This document shows, in pieces, positions 44,012-54,645 of a stretch of DNA of 64,000 bases (position 1 is the first letter of the stretch; every line of letters begins with the position of its first letter). A program made the translations under genes and the position numbers. This stretch comes from Candidatus Rokuibacteriota bacterium. Lineage in GTDB: Bacteria > Methylomirabilota > Methylomirabilia > Rokubacteriales > CSP1-6. Below the pieces are notes generated by a model. The model searched no databases. It was given only the letters and a program-made list of their open reading frames with translations, and had not been told where the DNA came from. The stretch lies in assembly GCA_030647435.1 (NCBI GenBank), contig JAUSJX010000022.1, positions 1 to 64,000 of the forward strand, written 5' to 3'.

Positions 44012-45016
44012 ATGCCGGCGAAGATTTTCTACGACCAGGACGCTGACCTCGGGCTGATCAAGGGCAGGAAGATCGCCATTATCGGTTACGGCAGCCAGGG
44101 GCACGCGCACGCGCTGAACCTGAAGGACTCGGGGCAGGACGTCGTCGTGGGGTTGTACAAGGGCTCGAAGAGCTGGGCGAAGGCCGAGAAGGATGGGCTC
44201 AAGGTGATGACGGTCAACGACGCCGCCGCCGCGGCCGACATCATCATGATCCTGCTTCCGGACCAGACCCAGCGGCAGGTCTACGAGGAGTCGATCAAGG
44301 GTGTGCTCGGCAAGGGCAAGACGCTCATGTTCGCCCACGGGTTCAACATCCACTTCAACCAGGTTGTGCCCTCGCCCGACGTGGACGTCTCGATGATCGC
44401 GCCGAAGGCTCCCGGCCACGTCATGCGCGACCTCTTCACCCAGGGCCCGGGCGTGCCGGCCCTCGTTGCGGTGTACCAGGACGTCTCGGGAAAGGCGCGG
44501 GACGTCGCGCTGGCCTACGGCAAGGGCGTCGGCTGCACGCGCGCGGGCGTCATTGAGACCACGTTCAAGGAAGAGACGGAGACGGATCTCTTCGGCGAGC
44601 AGACGACGCTGTGCGGCGGCGTCTCGCACCTGATCACAGCCGCCTTCGAGACGCTGTGTGAGGCGGGCTACCAGCCGGAAGTCGCGTACTTCGAGTGCAT
44701 GCACGAGATGAAGCTGATCGTGGACCTCTTCTACCAGGGCGGCCTCGCCTACATGCGGTATTCCGTCTCCGACACGGCCGAGTACGGCGACTACACGCGC
44801 GGTCCGCGCGTCGTCAGTCCGGAGACCAAGGCGGAGATGAAGCGCATCCTGGGCGAGATCCAGTCCGGCCAGTTCGCGCGCGAGTGGATCCTGGAGAACC
44901 AGGCCCACCGCGCCGGGTTCCTCGCGATGAGGAAGCGCGAGGCCGAGCACCAGATCGAGGAAGTCGGGGCGCGGCTGCGCAAGATGATGTCCTGGATCAA
45001 GCCGCCGCGGATGTAG
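44012..45016 (+). CDS. ilvC: Ketol-acid reductoisomerase (NADP+), class I
   Basis: A 334-residue class I enzyme for the second common branched-chain step. The Rossmann motif [21 protein letters not shown] starts at residue 21. The knotted C-terminal domain has the magnesium-binding acids [12 protein letters not shown] and [28 protein letters not shown] precedes the ATG. Confidence 0.98.
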   Translation: MPAKIFYDQDADLGLIKGRKIAIIGYGSQGHAHALNLKDSGQDVVVGLYKGSKSWAKAEKDGLKVMTVNDAAAAADIIMILLPDQTQRQVYEESIKGVLGKGKTLMFAHGFNIHFNQVVPSPDVDVSMIAPKAPGHVMRDLFTQGPGVPALVAVYQDVSGKARDVALAYGKGVGCTRAGVIETTFKEETETDLFGEQTTLCGGVSHLITAAFETLCEAGYQPEVAYFECMHEMKLIVDLFYQGGLAYMRYSVSDTAEYGDYTRGPRVVSPETKAEMKRILGEIQSGQFAREWILENQAHRAGFLAMRKREAEHQIEEVGARLRKMMSWIKPPRM

Positions 45017-45021
45017 CGGCG

Positions 45022-45660
45022 GTGGGGGAGCGCGTGCGCATTCCCGTCGCCGCCGAGGGGTGGCCCTTTATCTTCCCACCCGCGGCGGCGGCGTGTATTC
45101 TGGGTTGGATGGGCTGGTGGCCGGCGGCTGCCGCCCTGGGGGCGGTGACGCTGTGCTGCCTGGGCTTCTTCCGCGACCCCGATCGGACCGCGCCGGCTGT
45201 CCCAGGCGCGGTCCTGGCCCCGGCGGATGGCCGCGTGATGCGGGTCGTGGAGATCGACGATCCGTGGGTGGGGCGGGCGGTGCGGGTTTCCATATTCCTG
45301 TCGCCGCTCGACGTGCACATCAACCGGTCGCCGGTAGCGGCCCTGGTCGAGGGTGTCCAGCACGCGGCCGGGCGCTTCCTGGCCGCGTACCGTGACGAGG
45401 CCTCGGAGCTGAACGAGCGCTGCACGCTCGCGCTCCAGGGCGAGGCCGCGCGGGTCGGGGTGAAGCAGATCGCGGGTGTGCTCGCGCGGCGCATCGTGTG
45501 CCGGGCGAGGCAGGGGGACAAGCTCCAGGCAGGCGAGCGCTACGGGCTGATCCGGTTCGGCTCGCGGACGGACCTGGTGGTACCGCAGGGTACTGAGATC
45601 AGAGTGCGGGTGGGTGACAGAGTCAGGGGTGGCGAGACGATCATGGGGGTGCTGAGGTGA
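45022..45660 (+). CDS. psd: Phosphatidylserine decarboxylase proenzyme (short form)
   Basis: A 212-residue short-type decarboxylase that makes phosphatidylethanolamine. One hydrophobic helix pair near the N-terminus anchors it to the membrane; LSPLDVHINRSPVA is the conserved substrate motif and LIRFGSRTDLVVP the autocleavage site, Gly-Ser being cut to leave a pyruvoyl group. Start is GTG 45022 or 45034. Its stop overlaps the start of pssA, the preceding enzyme in the same pathway. Confidence 0.93.
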   Translation: MGERVRIPVAAEGWPFIFPPAAAACILGWMGWWPAAAALGAVTLCCLGFFRDPDRTAPAVPGAVLAPADGRVMRVVEIDDPWVGRAVRVSIFLSPLDVHINRSPVAALVEGVQHAAGRFLAAYRDEASELNERCTLALQGEAARVGVKQIAGVLARRIVCRARQGDKLQAGERYGLIRFGSRTDLVVPQGTEIRVRVGDRVRGGETIMGVLR

Positions 45661-46469
45661 GACGCCGACATCAGAGCGGAGACGGGGCGCGGCATCCGCG
45701 CCGCCGGCGCTGGCAGGAGCTGCGCGAGCATCCGCGCCGCGGCATCTTCCTGCTCCCGAGCCTGCTCACGACCGGCAACCTCTTCTGCGGCTTCCTCGCC
45801 ATCGTGCTTTCCGCCCAGGCCCGCTTCGTCGAGGCGGCGGTGGCCGTCTTCGTCGGCATGGTGCTGGACATCCTCGACGGTAAAGTCGCGCGGCTGACCC
45901 GGACCACGACCCAGTTCGGCGTGGAGTTCGACTCGCTGGCCGACGTGGTGTCGTTCTGCGTCGCCCCGGCCTTCATGCTCTACGCGCTGGCCCTCTCGCA
46001 GGCCGGCCGCGTCGCCTGGCTCGGCGCCTTCCTCTTCGTGATCTGCGGCGCCCTTCGGCTCGCCCGCTTCAACGTCCACCAGGGCGTCACGGACCGCCGC
46101 TACTTCGTGGGATTGCCGACGCCGGCCGCGGCCGGCGTCGTCGCCTCGACCGCGCTCCTGCTCGAGGGCGTCGAGATCACGCGCTGGCAGGCGGCGGCCA
46201 TCAGCGTGGGGACCGTCGTGGTCGCGCTCCTCATGGTCTCAACGTTCCGCTACTACAGCTTCAAGGAGGTGGACTTCGCGCGCCGCAAGCCCACCCAGGT
46301 GCTCGTGCTCGTGGTCCTGGGGGTGCTCATCGTCGCGACACACCCGCAGTGGTTCCTGTTCATCCTCTTCTCGCTGTATCTGCTGAGCGGTCCTACGCGC
46401 CCCGTGTGGGCGCGCCGCTTCTTGGATCGGGCACTGGCCAGCGAGAAGGGAACCAGGGACGCGCACTAG
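45657..46469 (+). CDS. pssA: CDP-diacylglycerol-serine O-phosphatidyltransferase
   Basis: A 270-residue CDP-alcohol phosphatidyltransferase with about seven helices. The signature runs [20 protein letters not shown] then FDSLAD, giving the DxxDG..AR...G...D...D pattern. It makes phosphatidylserine, which Psd then decarboxylates. GTG start overlaps the psd stop (GTGA). Confidence 0.95.
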   Translation: MRRRHQSGDGARHPRRRRWQELREHPRRGIFLLPSLLTTGNLFCGFLAIVLSAQARFVEAAVAVFVGMVLDILDGKVARLTRTTTQFGVEFDSLADVVSFCVAPAFMLYALALSQAGRVAWLGAFLFVICGALRLARFNVHQGVTDRRYFVGLPTPAAAGVVASTALLLEGVEITRWQAAAISVGTVVVALLMVSTFRYYSFKEVDFARRKPTQVLVLVVLGVLIVATHPQWFLFILFSLYLLSGPTRPVWARRFLDRALASEKGTRDAH

Positions 46470-46488
46470 CGCGGTGAGGAGACAGGCC

Positions 46489-48036
46489 ATGGATCGCATC
46501 ATGATCTTCGACACGACGCTCCGGGACGGCGAGCAGGCGCCCGGGTTTTCGATGAACACGCAGGAGAAGCTCGAGATGGCGCGGCAGCTCGCGCGGCTCA
46601 ACGTGGACGTCATCGAGGCCGGCTTCCCCATCTCCTCGGACGAGGATTTCGAGGCGGTGCGCGCGGTCGCCAAGCAGGTGGGCTCGCTGGAAGGTTCGCC
46701 TATCATCTGCGGTCTCAGCCGCGTGGGCCTGGGCGACATCGACCGGGCGTGGGAAGCGGTCAAGTACGCGCGCCGGTCGCGCATCCACACGTTCGTGGCG
46801 ACCTCCGACATCCACCTCAAGTACAAGCTCAGGAAGAGCCGCGCGGAGGTGCTGAAGGCCGCGGTGGAGGCCGTCAAGCACGCGCGCGGGTACTGCGAGG
46901 ACGTCGAGTTCTCGCCCGAGGACGCCTCCCGCACGGACTTCGACTACATGTGCGAGGTCCTGGAGGCGGTCATCGATGCCGGAGCCGGGACGATCAACAT
47001 CCCGGACACGGTCGGCTACGCGATCCCCGAGGAGTGGTTCAACCGGATCATGAAGATCCGGGAGCGGGTCAGGAACAGCGCCAAGGCCGTGCTCTCCGTG
47101 CACTGCCACAACGACCTGGGGCAGGCCGTCGCCAACTCGCTGGCGGCGATCCGGGCGGGGGCGCGGCAGATCGAGTGCACCGTCAACGGCATCGGGGAGC
47201 GCGCCGGCAACGCCTCCCTCGAAGAGATCGTGATGGCGCTCAAGACCCGCCGGGACTTCTTCGAGACCGACACCCAGGTGCGGACGGAGGAGATCTTCAA
47301 GTCCTCGCGCCTGCTGTCGTCGATCACCGGCGTGCGTGTCCAGCCCAACAAGGCCATCGTCGGCGAGAACGCCTTCGCGCACGAGGCGGGCATCCACCAG
47401 GACGGTGTGCTGAAGGAGAAGCTCACGTACGAGATCATGCGGCCCGAGGACATCGGCCGGGCCGCCAACAAGCTCGTCATGGGCAAGCACTCGGGCCGGG
47501 CCGCGCTGTCGTCGCGCCTGAAGGAGCTCGGGTTCGAGCTGGACGACGCCGAGCTCGGCAAGGCGTTCAAGCGGTTCAAGGACCTCGCCGACAAGAAGAA
47601 GGAGATCTTCGACGAGGACCTGATCTCGATCGTCAAGGACGAGATCGCCCAGGTGCCGGAGACGTACGCGCTCGACTACCTGCACACGATCAGCGGCACG
47701 GGCATCATCCCGTCGGCGACCGTGCGGCTCAAGAAAGACACGGAGGTCTTCCAGGACTCGGGCGTCGGCGACGGCCCCGTGGACGCCGTGCTCAACGCCA
47801 TCGACGCGATCACGGGGCTCAAGGGCAGGCTGCAGGACTACCAGCTCCGATCCGTCACCTCGGGCAAGGACGCGCTCGGCGAGGTGTCGGTCCGGGTGGA
47901 CTTCGACGGCACCGTGGTGCCGGGCAAGGGCAGCTCGACGGACGTGATCGAGGCGAGCGCGCGGGCATACGTCAACGCGCTCAACCGCCTGGTGCAGTCC
48001 GCGGGCGGACAGAAGGTCAAGGAAGTCGGCCCGTAG
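46489..48036 (+). CDS. leuA: 2-isopropylmalate synthase
   Basis: A 515-residue LeuA, first step of leucine synthesis: the N-terminal barrel begins [18 protein letters not shown] with metal and substrate ligands, [14 protein letters not shown]-type motif ([18 protein letters not shown]) follows, and a C-terminal LeuA-dimer regulatory domain starts near residue 385. I choose ATG 46489, preceded by GAGGAGA; the GTG at 46474 lies before this site. Confidence 0.96.
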   Translation: MDRIMIFDTTLRDGEQAPGFSMNTQEKLEMARQLARLNVDVIEAGFPISSDEDFEAVRAVAKQVGSLEGSPIICGLSRVGLGDIDRAWEAVKYARRSRIHTFVATSDIHLKYKLRKSRAEVLKAAVEAVKHARGYCEDVEFSPEDASRTDFDYMCEVLEAVIDAGAGTINIPDTVGYAIPEEWFNRIMKIRERVRNSAKAVLSVHCHNDLGQAVANSLAAIRAGARQIECTVNGIGERAGNASLEEIVMALKTRRDFFETDTQVRTEEIFKSSRLLSSITGVRVQPNKAIVGENAFAHEAGIHQDGVLKEKLTYEIMRPEDIGRAANKLVMGKHSGRAALSSRLKELGFELDDAELGKAFKRFKDLADKKKEIFDEDLISIVKDEIAQVPETYALDYLHTISGTGIIPSATVRLKKDTEVFQDSGVGDGPVDAVLNAIDAITGLKGRLQDYQLRSVTSGKDALGEVSVRVDFDGTVVPGKGSSTDVIEASARAYVNALNRLVQSAGGQKVKEVGP

Positions 48037-48065
48037 CCGACGGAGAAAGTGAAGACTCCATTGCA

Positions 48066-48146
48066 ATGACGATCACCGAGAAGATCCTGGCCGCAGGAGG
48101 GCTGATGAAGCACGTCGCTCGCAAGAAAGGCCTGAGGGCTCCCTGA
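48066..48146 (+). pseudogene. Collapsed leuC-leuD remnant (LeuC start fused to LeuD end)
   Basis: A 26-codon ORF between leuA and leuB, where leuC and leuD are expected. The first ten residues MTITEKILAA are the typical LeuC N-terminus. The rest (GGLMKHVARKKGLRAP) resembles LeuD C-termini, which often end in a GGLxxxxxKK segment. The frame is intact from start to stop, and the stop overlaps the leuB ATG (TGATG). All catalytic and iron-sulfur residues of isopropylmalate isomerase are gone. Confidence 0.65.
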
Positions 48147-49234
48147 TGGCGACACACAAGATCGCGCTCCTGGGCGGCGACGGCATCGGGCAAGAAGTCA
48201 TGCCCGAGGCCCGCAAGGTGCTCGAGGTGGTGGGCCGGGCGACCGGCGCCTCGTTCGAGTTCGAGACGGCGCTCGTCGGCGGCTCGGCCATCGACGCCAC
48301 CGGCGACCCCCTGCCGCCGTCCACGCTGGCCCTCTGCGAGCGGAGCGACGCCATCCTCTTCGGCGCGGTCGGCGGACCCAAGTGGGACGACCTGCCGCAG
48401 GAAAAGCGTCCCGAGCGGGGGCTCCTGGGGTTGCGCAAGGAGCTCGACCTCTTCGCGAACCTCCGGCCCGCGAGGTGCTTCCCCATGCTGGTGGACGCCT
48501 CGCCGCTCAAGCGCTCCGTCGTCGAGGGCACGGACATCATGGTGATCCGCGAGCTGACGGGCGGTCTCTACTTCGGCGAGCCGCGCGGCCGGGAGGAGTT
48601 TGCCGACGGCGGCGCGCGGGCGATCAACACGATGGCCTACACCTCCCGCGAGATCGAGCGCGTGGCGCGGGCGGCCTTCGACGTCGCCATGAAGCGGAAG
48701 AAGCGCCTGGCGTCGGTGGACAAGGCCAACGTCCTGGTCGTGTCCCAGCTCTGGCGCGAGGTCGTGACCCGCGTATCGAAGGACTATCCACAGGTGGAGC
48801 TCGAGCACGTGCTCGTGGACAACTGCGCCATGGCGCTGGTCCAGAAGCCGACGCACTTCGACACCATCGTGACCGAGAATACCTTCGGCGACATCCTGTC
48901 GGACGAGGCGGCGATCCTGGCGGGCTCCATGGGCATGCTGCCCTCGGCGAGCCTGGGCGGGCGCGTCGGCCTCTACGAGCCGGTGCACGGCACCGCGCCC
49001 GACATCGCGGGGCAGGGGGTCGCCAACCCCATCGCGGCCATCCTCTCGACGGCCATGCTGCTGCGCTACTCGCTCGACAAGGGCGCCGACGCGGACCGGA
49101 TCGACGCGGCCGTCCTGCGGGTGCTCGAGCAGGGGCACCGCACCCGCGACATCGTCGGGGCCGGGGCGAAGATTTGCGGCACGAAGGAGATGGGCGACCT
49201 GATCTCCACGGAAGTCGAGAAGTCCTACTCTTGA
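48146..49234 (+). CDS. leuB: 3-isopropylmalate dehydrogenase
   Basis: A 362-residue beta-decarboxylating dehydrogenase of leucine synthesis. Characteristic motifs: LLGGDGIGQEVMPEA, the substrate loop around ERGLLGLRKELDLFANLRP, the catalytic Tyr in RELTGGLYFGEPRG, DNCAMALVQ and the NAD site EPVHGTAPDIAGQGVANP. Start overlaps the stop of the leuCD remnant by one base. Confidence 0.97.
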   Translation: MATHKIALLGGDGIGQEVMPEARKVLEVVGRATGASFEFETALVGGSAIDATGDPLPPSTLALCERSDAILFGAVGGPKWDDLPQEKRPERGLLGLRKELDLFANLRPARCFPMLVDASPLKRSVVEGTDIMVIRELTGGLYFGEPRGREEFADGGARAINTMAYTSREIERVARAAFDVAMKRKKRLASVDKANVLVVSQLWREVVTRVSKDYPQVELEHVLVDNCAMALVQKPTHFDTIVTENTFGDILSDEAAILAGSMGMLPSASLGGRVGLYEPVHGTAPDIAGQGVANPIAAILSTAMLLRYSLDKGADADRIDAAVLRVLEQGHRTRDIVGAGAKICGTKEMGDLISTEVEKSYS

Positions 49235-49255
49235 CGGGCAGGAGACGCTAGAGAC

Positions 49256-50260
49256 ATGGCATCCGGCGTGACGGTCGCGATCGTTGGCGTGACGGGAGCG
49301 GTCGGGCAGACGACGCTCAGGATCCTCGAGGAGCGCAAGTTCCCCGTGAAGGCGCTCCGCGCTTTCGCCTCCGAGCGCTCGGTGGGCAAGACCGTCACCT
49401 TCAAGGGCGAGACGATCCGCGTCGAGAAGGTGGGGCCCGAGGCCTTCAAGGGCGTCGAGGTCGCCTTTTTCTCGGCCGGCTCAGCCCAGGCCAGGGAGTA
49501 CGCGCCGCAGGCGGTCAAGGCAGGCGCGGTCGTCGTGGACAAGTCGAGCGCATATCGGATGGATCCCAACGTCCCGCTCGTCGTGCCGGAGATCAATGCC
49601 CACGCCCTCCAGGGACACCAGGGCATCGTCGCGTGTCCCAACTGCACGACCATCGTCACCGTCATGCCGCTCAAGCCGCTCCACGACGCCGGGCGCCTCA
49701 CGCGCGTGATCGCCACGAGCTACCAGGCCGTCTCGGGCGCCGGTGTCAAGGGGGTCGAGGAGCTTCGGGAGCAGACGCTCGCCTGGGCCCGCGGCGAGGC
49801 TATGACGCCGAAGTATTTCCCGCACCAGATCGCGTTCAACGTCATCCCCCACATCGACAAGTTCGTCGAGGGCGGCTACACGGGGGAGGAAATGAAGCTG
49901 GTCAACGAGATCCGGAAAGTTCTCGAGCTGCCGGACCTGCGCATCTCGCCCACGACCGTGCGCGTGCCGGTTTTCACCGCGCACTCCGTGGCGGTCAACG
50001 CCGAGACCGAGAGGGCCGTGGGCCCCGACCGGGCGCGTGAGCTCTTCGCCGCGTTTCCGGGCCTCACGCTGTGGGACGATCCCGCCCAGAACCGCTACCC
50101 GATGCCCATCTCTGTGGAGGGGCAGGATGACTGCTACGTCGGCCGCGTCCGCCAGGATCTCTCGCTGCCCAATGCGATCAACTTCTGGGTGGTAGGCGAC
50201 CAGCTGCGCAAGGGCGCCGCGTTGACCGGGGTCCAGGTCGCCGAGCTGCTGATCCGCTGA
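49256..50260 (+). CDS. asd: Aspartate-semialdehyde dehydrogenase
   Basis: A 334-residue NADP-dependent enzyme at the branch to lysine, methionine and threonine. The nucleotide motif VAIVGVTGAVGQTTL is at the N-terminus. The catalytic cysteine is Cys130 in IVACPNCTT, and AFNVIPHID and the His in TAHSVAVN follow. It belongs to the same gene run as the leu genes. Confidence 0.97.
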   Translation: MASGVTVAIVGVTGAVGQTTLRILEERKFPVKALRAFASERSVGKTVTFKGETIRVEKVGPEAFKGVEVAFFSAGSAQAREYAPQAVKAGAVVVDKSSAYRMDPNVPLVVPEINAHALQGHQGIVACPNCTTIVTVMPLKPLHDAGRLTRVIATSYQAVSGAGVKGVEELREQTLAWARGEAMTPKYFPHQIAFNVIPHIDKFVEGGYTGEEMKLVNEIRKVLELPDLRISPTTVRVPVFTAHSVAVNAETERAVGPDRARELFAAFPGLTLWDDPAQNRYPMPISVEGQDDCYVGRVRQDLSLPNAINFWVVGDQLRKGAALTGVQVAELLIR

Positions 50261-50269
50261 GGGCGCGAC

Positions 50270-51022
50270 TTGCGCACCCTGCGCCTGACGCTGGCCTACG
50301 ACGGTACGGACTTCGCGGGCTGGCAGGTTCAGCCCGACTGCCCGACGGTGCAAGGCCGTGTGCGCGATGCCTGCGCGCGAATCCTGGGCGAGCCGGTGAA
50401 GCTGACGGGGGCGAGCCGCACCGACGCGGGCGTCCACGCCCTCCGCCAGGTCGCGAGCCTCGCGACTGCGTCCTCTCTCGATCCGGCCAGGCTCGCCCGG
50501 GGTCTGAACGCCCTCCTGCCAGACTCGATTCGAGTGCTCCAGGCATCCGAGGTGCCGGCTGGATTCGACGCCAGGCGCTCGGCCCTGGGGAAGCGCTACC
50601 TCTACGTGATCGACCGCGGCCGGGTCGCCCACCCATTGGGACGTCGCTACGCCTGGCACCCGCGCTTCGCTCTCGACGTTGGGGCGATGCGGAGCGCGCT
50701 TGGCGCGCTCAGGGGCAAGCACGATTTTTCCGCCTTTTGCGCCGCGCCCGGCCGCGGGCGCACCCCCACCTGCACGGTGCGCTCGGCGCGCCTGGTCGAG
50801 CGTGGCGACCGCATCGCAATTGTCCTCTCCGCCGACAGCTTCCTTCATCACATGGTGCGCAACATCGTGGGCAGTCTCGTCGAGGTCGGGCGGGGGGCCC
50901 AGCCGGCTTCCTGGATGGCCGGCCTCCTGGCGGGACGCGATCGCACCCGGTCGGGCCCCACCGCCCCGCCCCAGGGGCTCATGCTGGTGAGGGTGCTGTA
51001 CGGGGAGGCCTGTCGTGGATGA
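50270..51022 (+). CDS. truA: tRNA pseudouridine synthase A
   Basis: A 250-residue TruA that isomerises uridines 38-40 of tRNA anticodon arms. LRLTLAYDGTDFAGWQVQP begins the protein, and the catalytic aspartate is Asp52 in SRTDAGVHA; RYLYVID and the conserved FLHHMVRNIVG motif follow. Start is TTG 50270. Confidence 0.96.
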   Translation: MRTLRLTLAYDGTDFAGWQVQPDCPTVQGRVRDACARILGEPVKLTGASRTDAGVHALRQVASLATASSLDPARLARGLNALLPDSIRVLQASEVPAGFDARRSALGKRYLYVIDRGRVAHPLGRRYAWHPRFALDVGAMRSALGALRGKHDFSAFCAAPGRGRTPTCTVRSARLVERGDRIAIVLSADSFLHHMVRNIVGSLVEVGRGAQPASWMAGLLAGRDRTRSGPTAPPQGLMLVRVLYGEACRG

Positions 51023-51341
51023 GGCGTCCGGCGAGCCTGTCCGCGACCGGGGCTTCAAGGCCCGCAAGCGGGAAGACCACGCGCTCGTGCTGATCGAGCG
51101 GCTCAAGGAGAATCTCGCGGACCTGGCTGAAGTGCGTAGAATCCTTCGAGAGCTCGGACGCTACTACGACCCAGTGCTGGGCGGAGCCATCATGGAGGTC
51201 CGCCACCAGCGGGCCATCGTCGAGGCGCTCGAGGCGGGCCGGCAGGCCGACGCGCTCGCCGTGGTCGAGCAGCGCTACGAGCTTTATTTAAAGGATAGGG
51301 CCCACTTGGGTCACGGCGGGGGAAGCGGCGGGGAGGCCTGA
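51015..51341 (+). CDS. Small helical protein of unknown function
   Basis: A 108-residue product from GTG 51015, overlapping the truA stop by 8 bp. It is helix-rich and charged (LVLIERLKENLADLAEVRRI, then HQRAIVEALEAGRQADALAV), with a glycine-rich tail. The HQRAIVEALEAG segment looks like the effector helix of GntR FCD domains, but no DNA-binding part is present; it may be a degenerate or stand-alone FCD-like protein. Function unknown. Confidence 0.55.
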   Translation: MDEASGEPVRDRGFKARKREDHALVLIERLKENLADLAEVRRILRELGRYYDPVLGGAIMEVRHQRAIVEALEAGRQADALAVVEQRYELYLKDRAHLGHGGGSGGEA

Positions 51342-51371
51342 CGCGAGGCGTTACGATCGCTGTCTCGAAGC

Positions 51372-51400
51372 TTGACACCCAGACGTTCCCGCACGATAAT
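51372..51400 (+). promoter_or_regulatory. Strong sigma-70 promoter of the formate dehydrogenase operon
   Basis: TTGACA at 51372-51377 and GATAAT at 51395-51400 with a 17-bp spacer, a nearly perfect consensus. Transcription from about 51407 leaves a leader of 110 nt before the fdh start at 51518. This is the best promoter-like sequence I saw in the window. Confidence 0.7.
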
Positions 51401-51517
51401 CCGCGCAGTTCCGCAGCACCGTCGCTCGCCCGCTCAGATTCGATGAGAAGTTGACGTGGATCATGGACCTTGTCACACGTTCGAAATATTGAACGCTCCA
51501 AAGAAGGAGACGCGGCC

Positions 51518-54500
51518 ATGAGCCTCTCACGCAGGGACTTCTTCAAGTATGCGGGATCGGCCGGCGCCGGCGCGGCGCTGGGCACGGCGACGCTGGACCT
51601 CAAGCCGGTGGCGGCGGCGGCCACCGCGCTCAAGCTCAAGGAAGCCAAGGTCCATTCGGGCGTCTGTCCTTACTGCGCGGTTGGGTGTATCCAGCTGATC
51701 TATTCCAAGGGCGACAAGATCATCGATATCGAGGGACATCCGGACACGCCGCACACTCTCGGCCGCCTCTGCCCAAAGGGCGCTGCGACCATTCAGCTCT
51801 CCAATAACCCCCTGAGGCCGACAAAGCCGATGTACCGCGCGCCGGGCTCGGACAAGTGGGAGGAGAAGCCCCTGGAGTGGATGTACGAGCAGATCGCCAA
51901 GCGCTACTACGACACGCGCGAGAAGTACTTCATCGAGAGCGAGAAGGACAAGGACGGTAAGACCGTGGTCGTCAATCGGCTCGACGCCATCGCTTCGCTC
52001 GGCTCGGCCTGCATCGACAACGAGGAGTGCTATCTCCTCAGCAAACTCAACCGCGCCTTCGGCATCGTCTACCACGAACACCAGGCCAGAGTCTGACACT
52101 CCGCCACGGTCCCAGCTCTGGGGACCACGTTCGGGCGGGGGGCGATGACCACGAACCTGATCGACATCCAGAACGCGGATGTCATCATGTGCACGAACAA
52201 CATGGCCGAGAACCACCCGGTCGGTTTCCAGTGGGTGATGAAGGCCAAGGAGCGCGGCGCCAAGGTCATCCACGTCGACCCGCGCTTCACCCGCACGAGC
52301 GCCGTGTCGGACATCCACGTTCCGCTGCGCTCCGGCACGAACATCGCGTTCTTCGGCGGGTTGATGAGCTACGCGATCCAGAACAACCTGTACTTCAAGG
52401 ACTACGTCGTCTACTACACGAACGCCTCCTTCCTCATCGACCCCGCTTTCAAGACGCCGACCGACCTCGGCGGGCTCTTCGAAGGTTTCGAGCACACCGG
52501 CAAGGGCGGCACGGACCCGCACGTCGCTGAGACGTACAACAAGTCGTCCTGGAAGTACCAGCTGGACGGCGAGGGCAACCCCAAGCGTGATCTCACGCTC
52601 AAGGACCCGAACTCCGTCTTCCAGCTCCTCAAGCGCCACTACAGTCGCTACACGCCCGAGATGGTCGAGCGGATCTGCGGCATCCCCAAGGCCAAGTTCG
52701 TCGAGGTCGCCCAGCTCTACTGCGGCACCTCCGGGCGTGAGAAGACCGGCGCCATTACGTACGCGTTGAACCTGACCCAGCACACCAACGGCGTGCAGAA
52801 CATCCGCTCTCTCTGCATGCTGCAGCTCCTGCTCGGCAACATCGGGCGGCCGGGCGGCGGCGTCGTCGCGCTGCGCGGCCACGCCAACGTCCAGGGCGCC
52901 ACCGACCTCGAGCTGCTCTACCATGAGCTGCCCGGGTACATGGCGATGCCGCTGCGCGACGTGCATCCCGACCTCAAGACCTACCTTGAGAAGGAGACGC
53001 CCAAGGGCGGCTTCTGGGTCAACAAGCCCAAGTTCTTCGTGAGCCTGCTGAAGGCCTTCTACGGCGACGCCGCCACCAAGGAGAACGAGTTCGGCTACCA
53101 GTGGCTGCCCAAGCGCGCCTCGGCCGACGCCTACAGCCACCAGCACATCTTCGTGGACATGTACAAGGGCAAGATCAAGGGCTTCCTCGCCGACGGGCAG
53201 AACCCGGCGGTGGGCGGGCCCAATGCGAAGCTCGCGCGGGCTGCCATGCAGAAGCTCGACTGGATGGTGGTCAAGGATATCTTCGTCACGGAGACGGCGG
53301 ACGTGTGGAAGACGCCGGGCACAAACCCCAAGGACGTGAAGACCGAGATGTTCTTCCTGCCGGCCGCGCCTGCCGCAGAGAAGGACGGGTCGCTGACGAA
53401 CACGATGAGGCTGATCCAGTGGCACGAGAAGGCGGTCAATCCACCTGGCGATGTCACGTCGGACGCCGAGTTCTTCGTGTCGCTGGCCAAGCGGCTGCAA
53501 AAGATGTACGCGGGCTCCAAGAAGGATAGGGACAAGGGTTTCCTGGCGGCCAACTTCCAGTACGGCGACAATCCGAAAGAGCCGAACATGGAGCTGGTCC
53601 TCAAGGAGATCAACGGGTACGCCACCGAGGAGATGAAGGACAAGGACGGCAAGGTTGTCTACAAGAAGGACCAGGCGCTCAACACCTTCGCCCACATGAC
53701 GGACGACGGCAAGACGGCCGGCGGCTGTTGGATCTACACCGGCGTCACGGTCGAGGGTCCGGACGGCAAGCTCATCAACAAGGCCAACTCGCGAAAGCCC
53801 GCCGACGAGAAAGACTACCTGGGCCACGGCTGGGGCTTCGCGTGGCCGGCCAATCGGCGGATCCTCTACAACCGCGCCTCGGCCGACCTCGCCGGCAAGC
53901 CCTGGAGCGAGAAGAAGAAGCTCATCTGGTGGGACCCCGAGGCGCCGGGCCAGACCCCGGACAAGAAGGGCAAGTGGGTCGGGCTCGACGTGCCGGATTT
54001 CAACGCCTTCCTGGCGCCCGACGCCAAGGGCGGGGACAAGCCGTTCATCATGCGCGCCGACCTGGTCGGCGCCTTCTTCGGCCCGCTCAACGACGGGCCG
54101 TTCCCCGAGCACTACGAGCCGATCGAGTCGCCGACGCGGAACCTGCTCTCGAAGCAGCAGAACAACCCTGTCGTCAAGATCTGGAGTCTGCCGGACCACA
54201 AGAACGACCTGATCCCGCTCGGCTCGAAGGACTACCCGTACGTCATCACGACGTACCGGCTGACGGAGCACCACCTCTCCGGCGTCATGTCGCGGTACCT
54301 GCCGATGCTGGCGGAGATGTTCGAGTCCCACTTCGCCGAGATCAGCCTGGAGCTGGCGAAGGAGATCGGTATCGCCAACGGCGACAAGGTCACCGTGTCG
54401 ACGCCGCGCGGGAAGATCGTCGTCAAGGCCATGGTCACGCACCGCCTCAAGCCCTTCAAGATCGACGGCAAGACCGTGCACCAGATCGGCGTGCCGTGGC

Positions 54501-54643
54501 ACTGGGGGTGGAAAGGCGTGGATTCGCTTCCGGGCAGCAAGGGCGACATCACCAACGACCTCTCGGCGACGGTGGCCGACCCGACGGTGTACATCCAGGA
54601 GACGAAAGCCTTCATGTGCAACGTGAAGAAGGGGGAGGTGTAG
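51518..54643 (+). CDS. fdhA: Formate dehydrogenase catalytic subunit, selenocysteine-containing, TAT-exported
   Basis: A 1041-residue molybdopterin enzyme read through an in-frame TGA at 52094-52096 as selenocysteine 193. The context ARV-Sec-HSATVPAL followed by FGRGAMT is the conserved active-site segment of FdnG-type formate dehydrogenases. The N-terminus has a twin-arginine signal (SRRDFFK) and a [4Fe-4S] site at Cys50, Cys53, Cys57 and Cys85. Without Sec the gene would split into two ORFs (ending 52096, restarting 52145), both in one frame. It oxidises formate on the periplasmic side with the beta and NrfD subunits. RBS AAGGAGA. Confidence 0.92.
52094..52138 (+). promoter_or_regulatory. 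Selenocysteine codon with SECIS-like stem-loop
   Basis: Directly 3' of the TGA, GGTCCC (52108-52113) pairs with GGGACC (52121-52126) around a 7-nt loop AGCTCTG. An outer stem CCGCC (52101-52105) with GGCGG (52134-52138) can extend it. Size, distance from the UGA and a G/U-containing loop fit bacterial SECIS elements recognised by SelB. No selABCD genes are in the window. Confidence 0.65.
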
Positions 54644-54645
54644 CC

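Noticed and set aside
52094-52096. TGA in fdhA read as a nonsense mutation making a pseudogene
   Set aside because: The codon is exactly at the catalytic Sec/Cys position, the frame continues without shift with conserved residues, and a SECIS-like hairpin follows.
51527-54502. A 991-codon open frame on the minus strand opposite fdhA
   Set aside because: It lies antisense to a well-supported formate dehydrogenase, is rich in Arg/Val/Leu/Asp with no domain, and is typical of antisense frames kept open by high GC.
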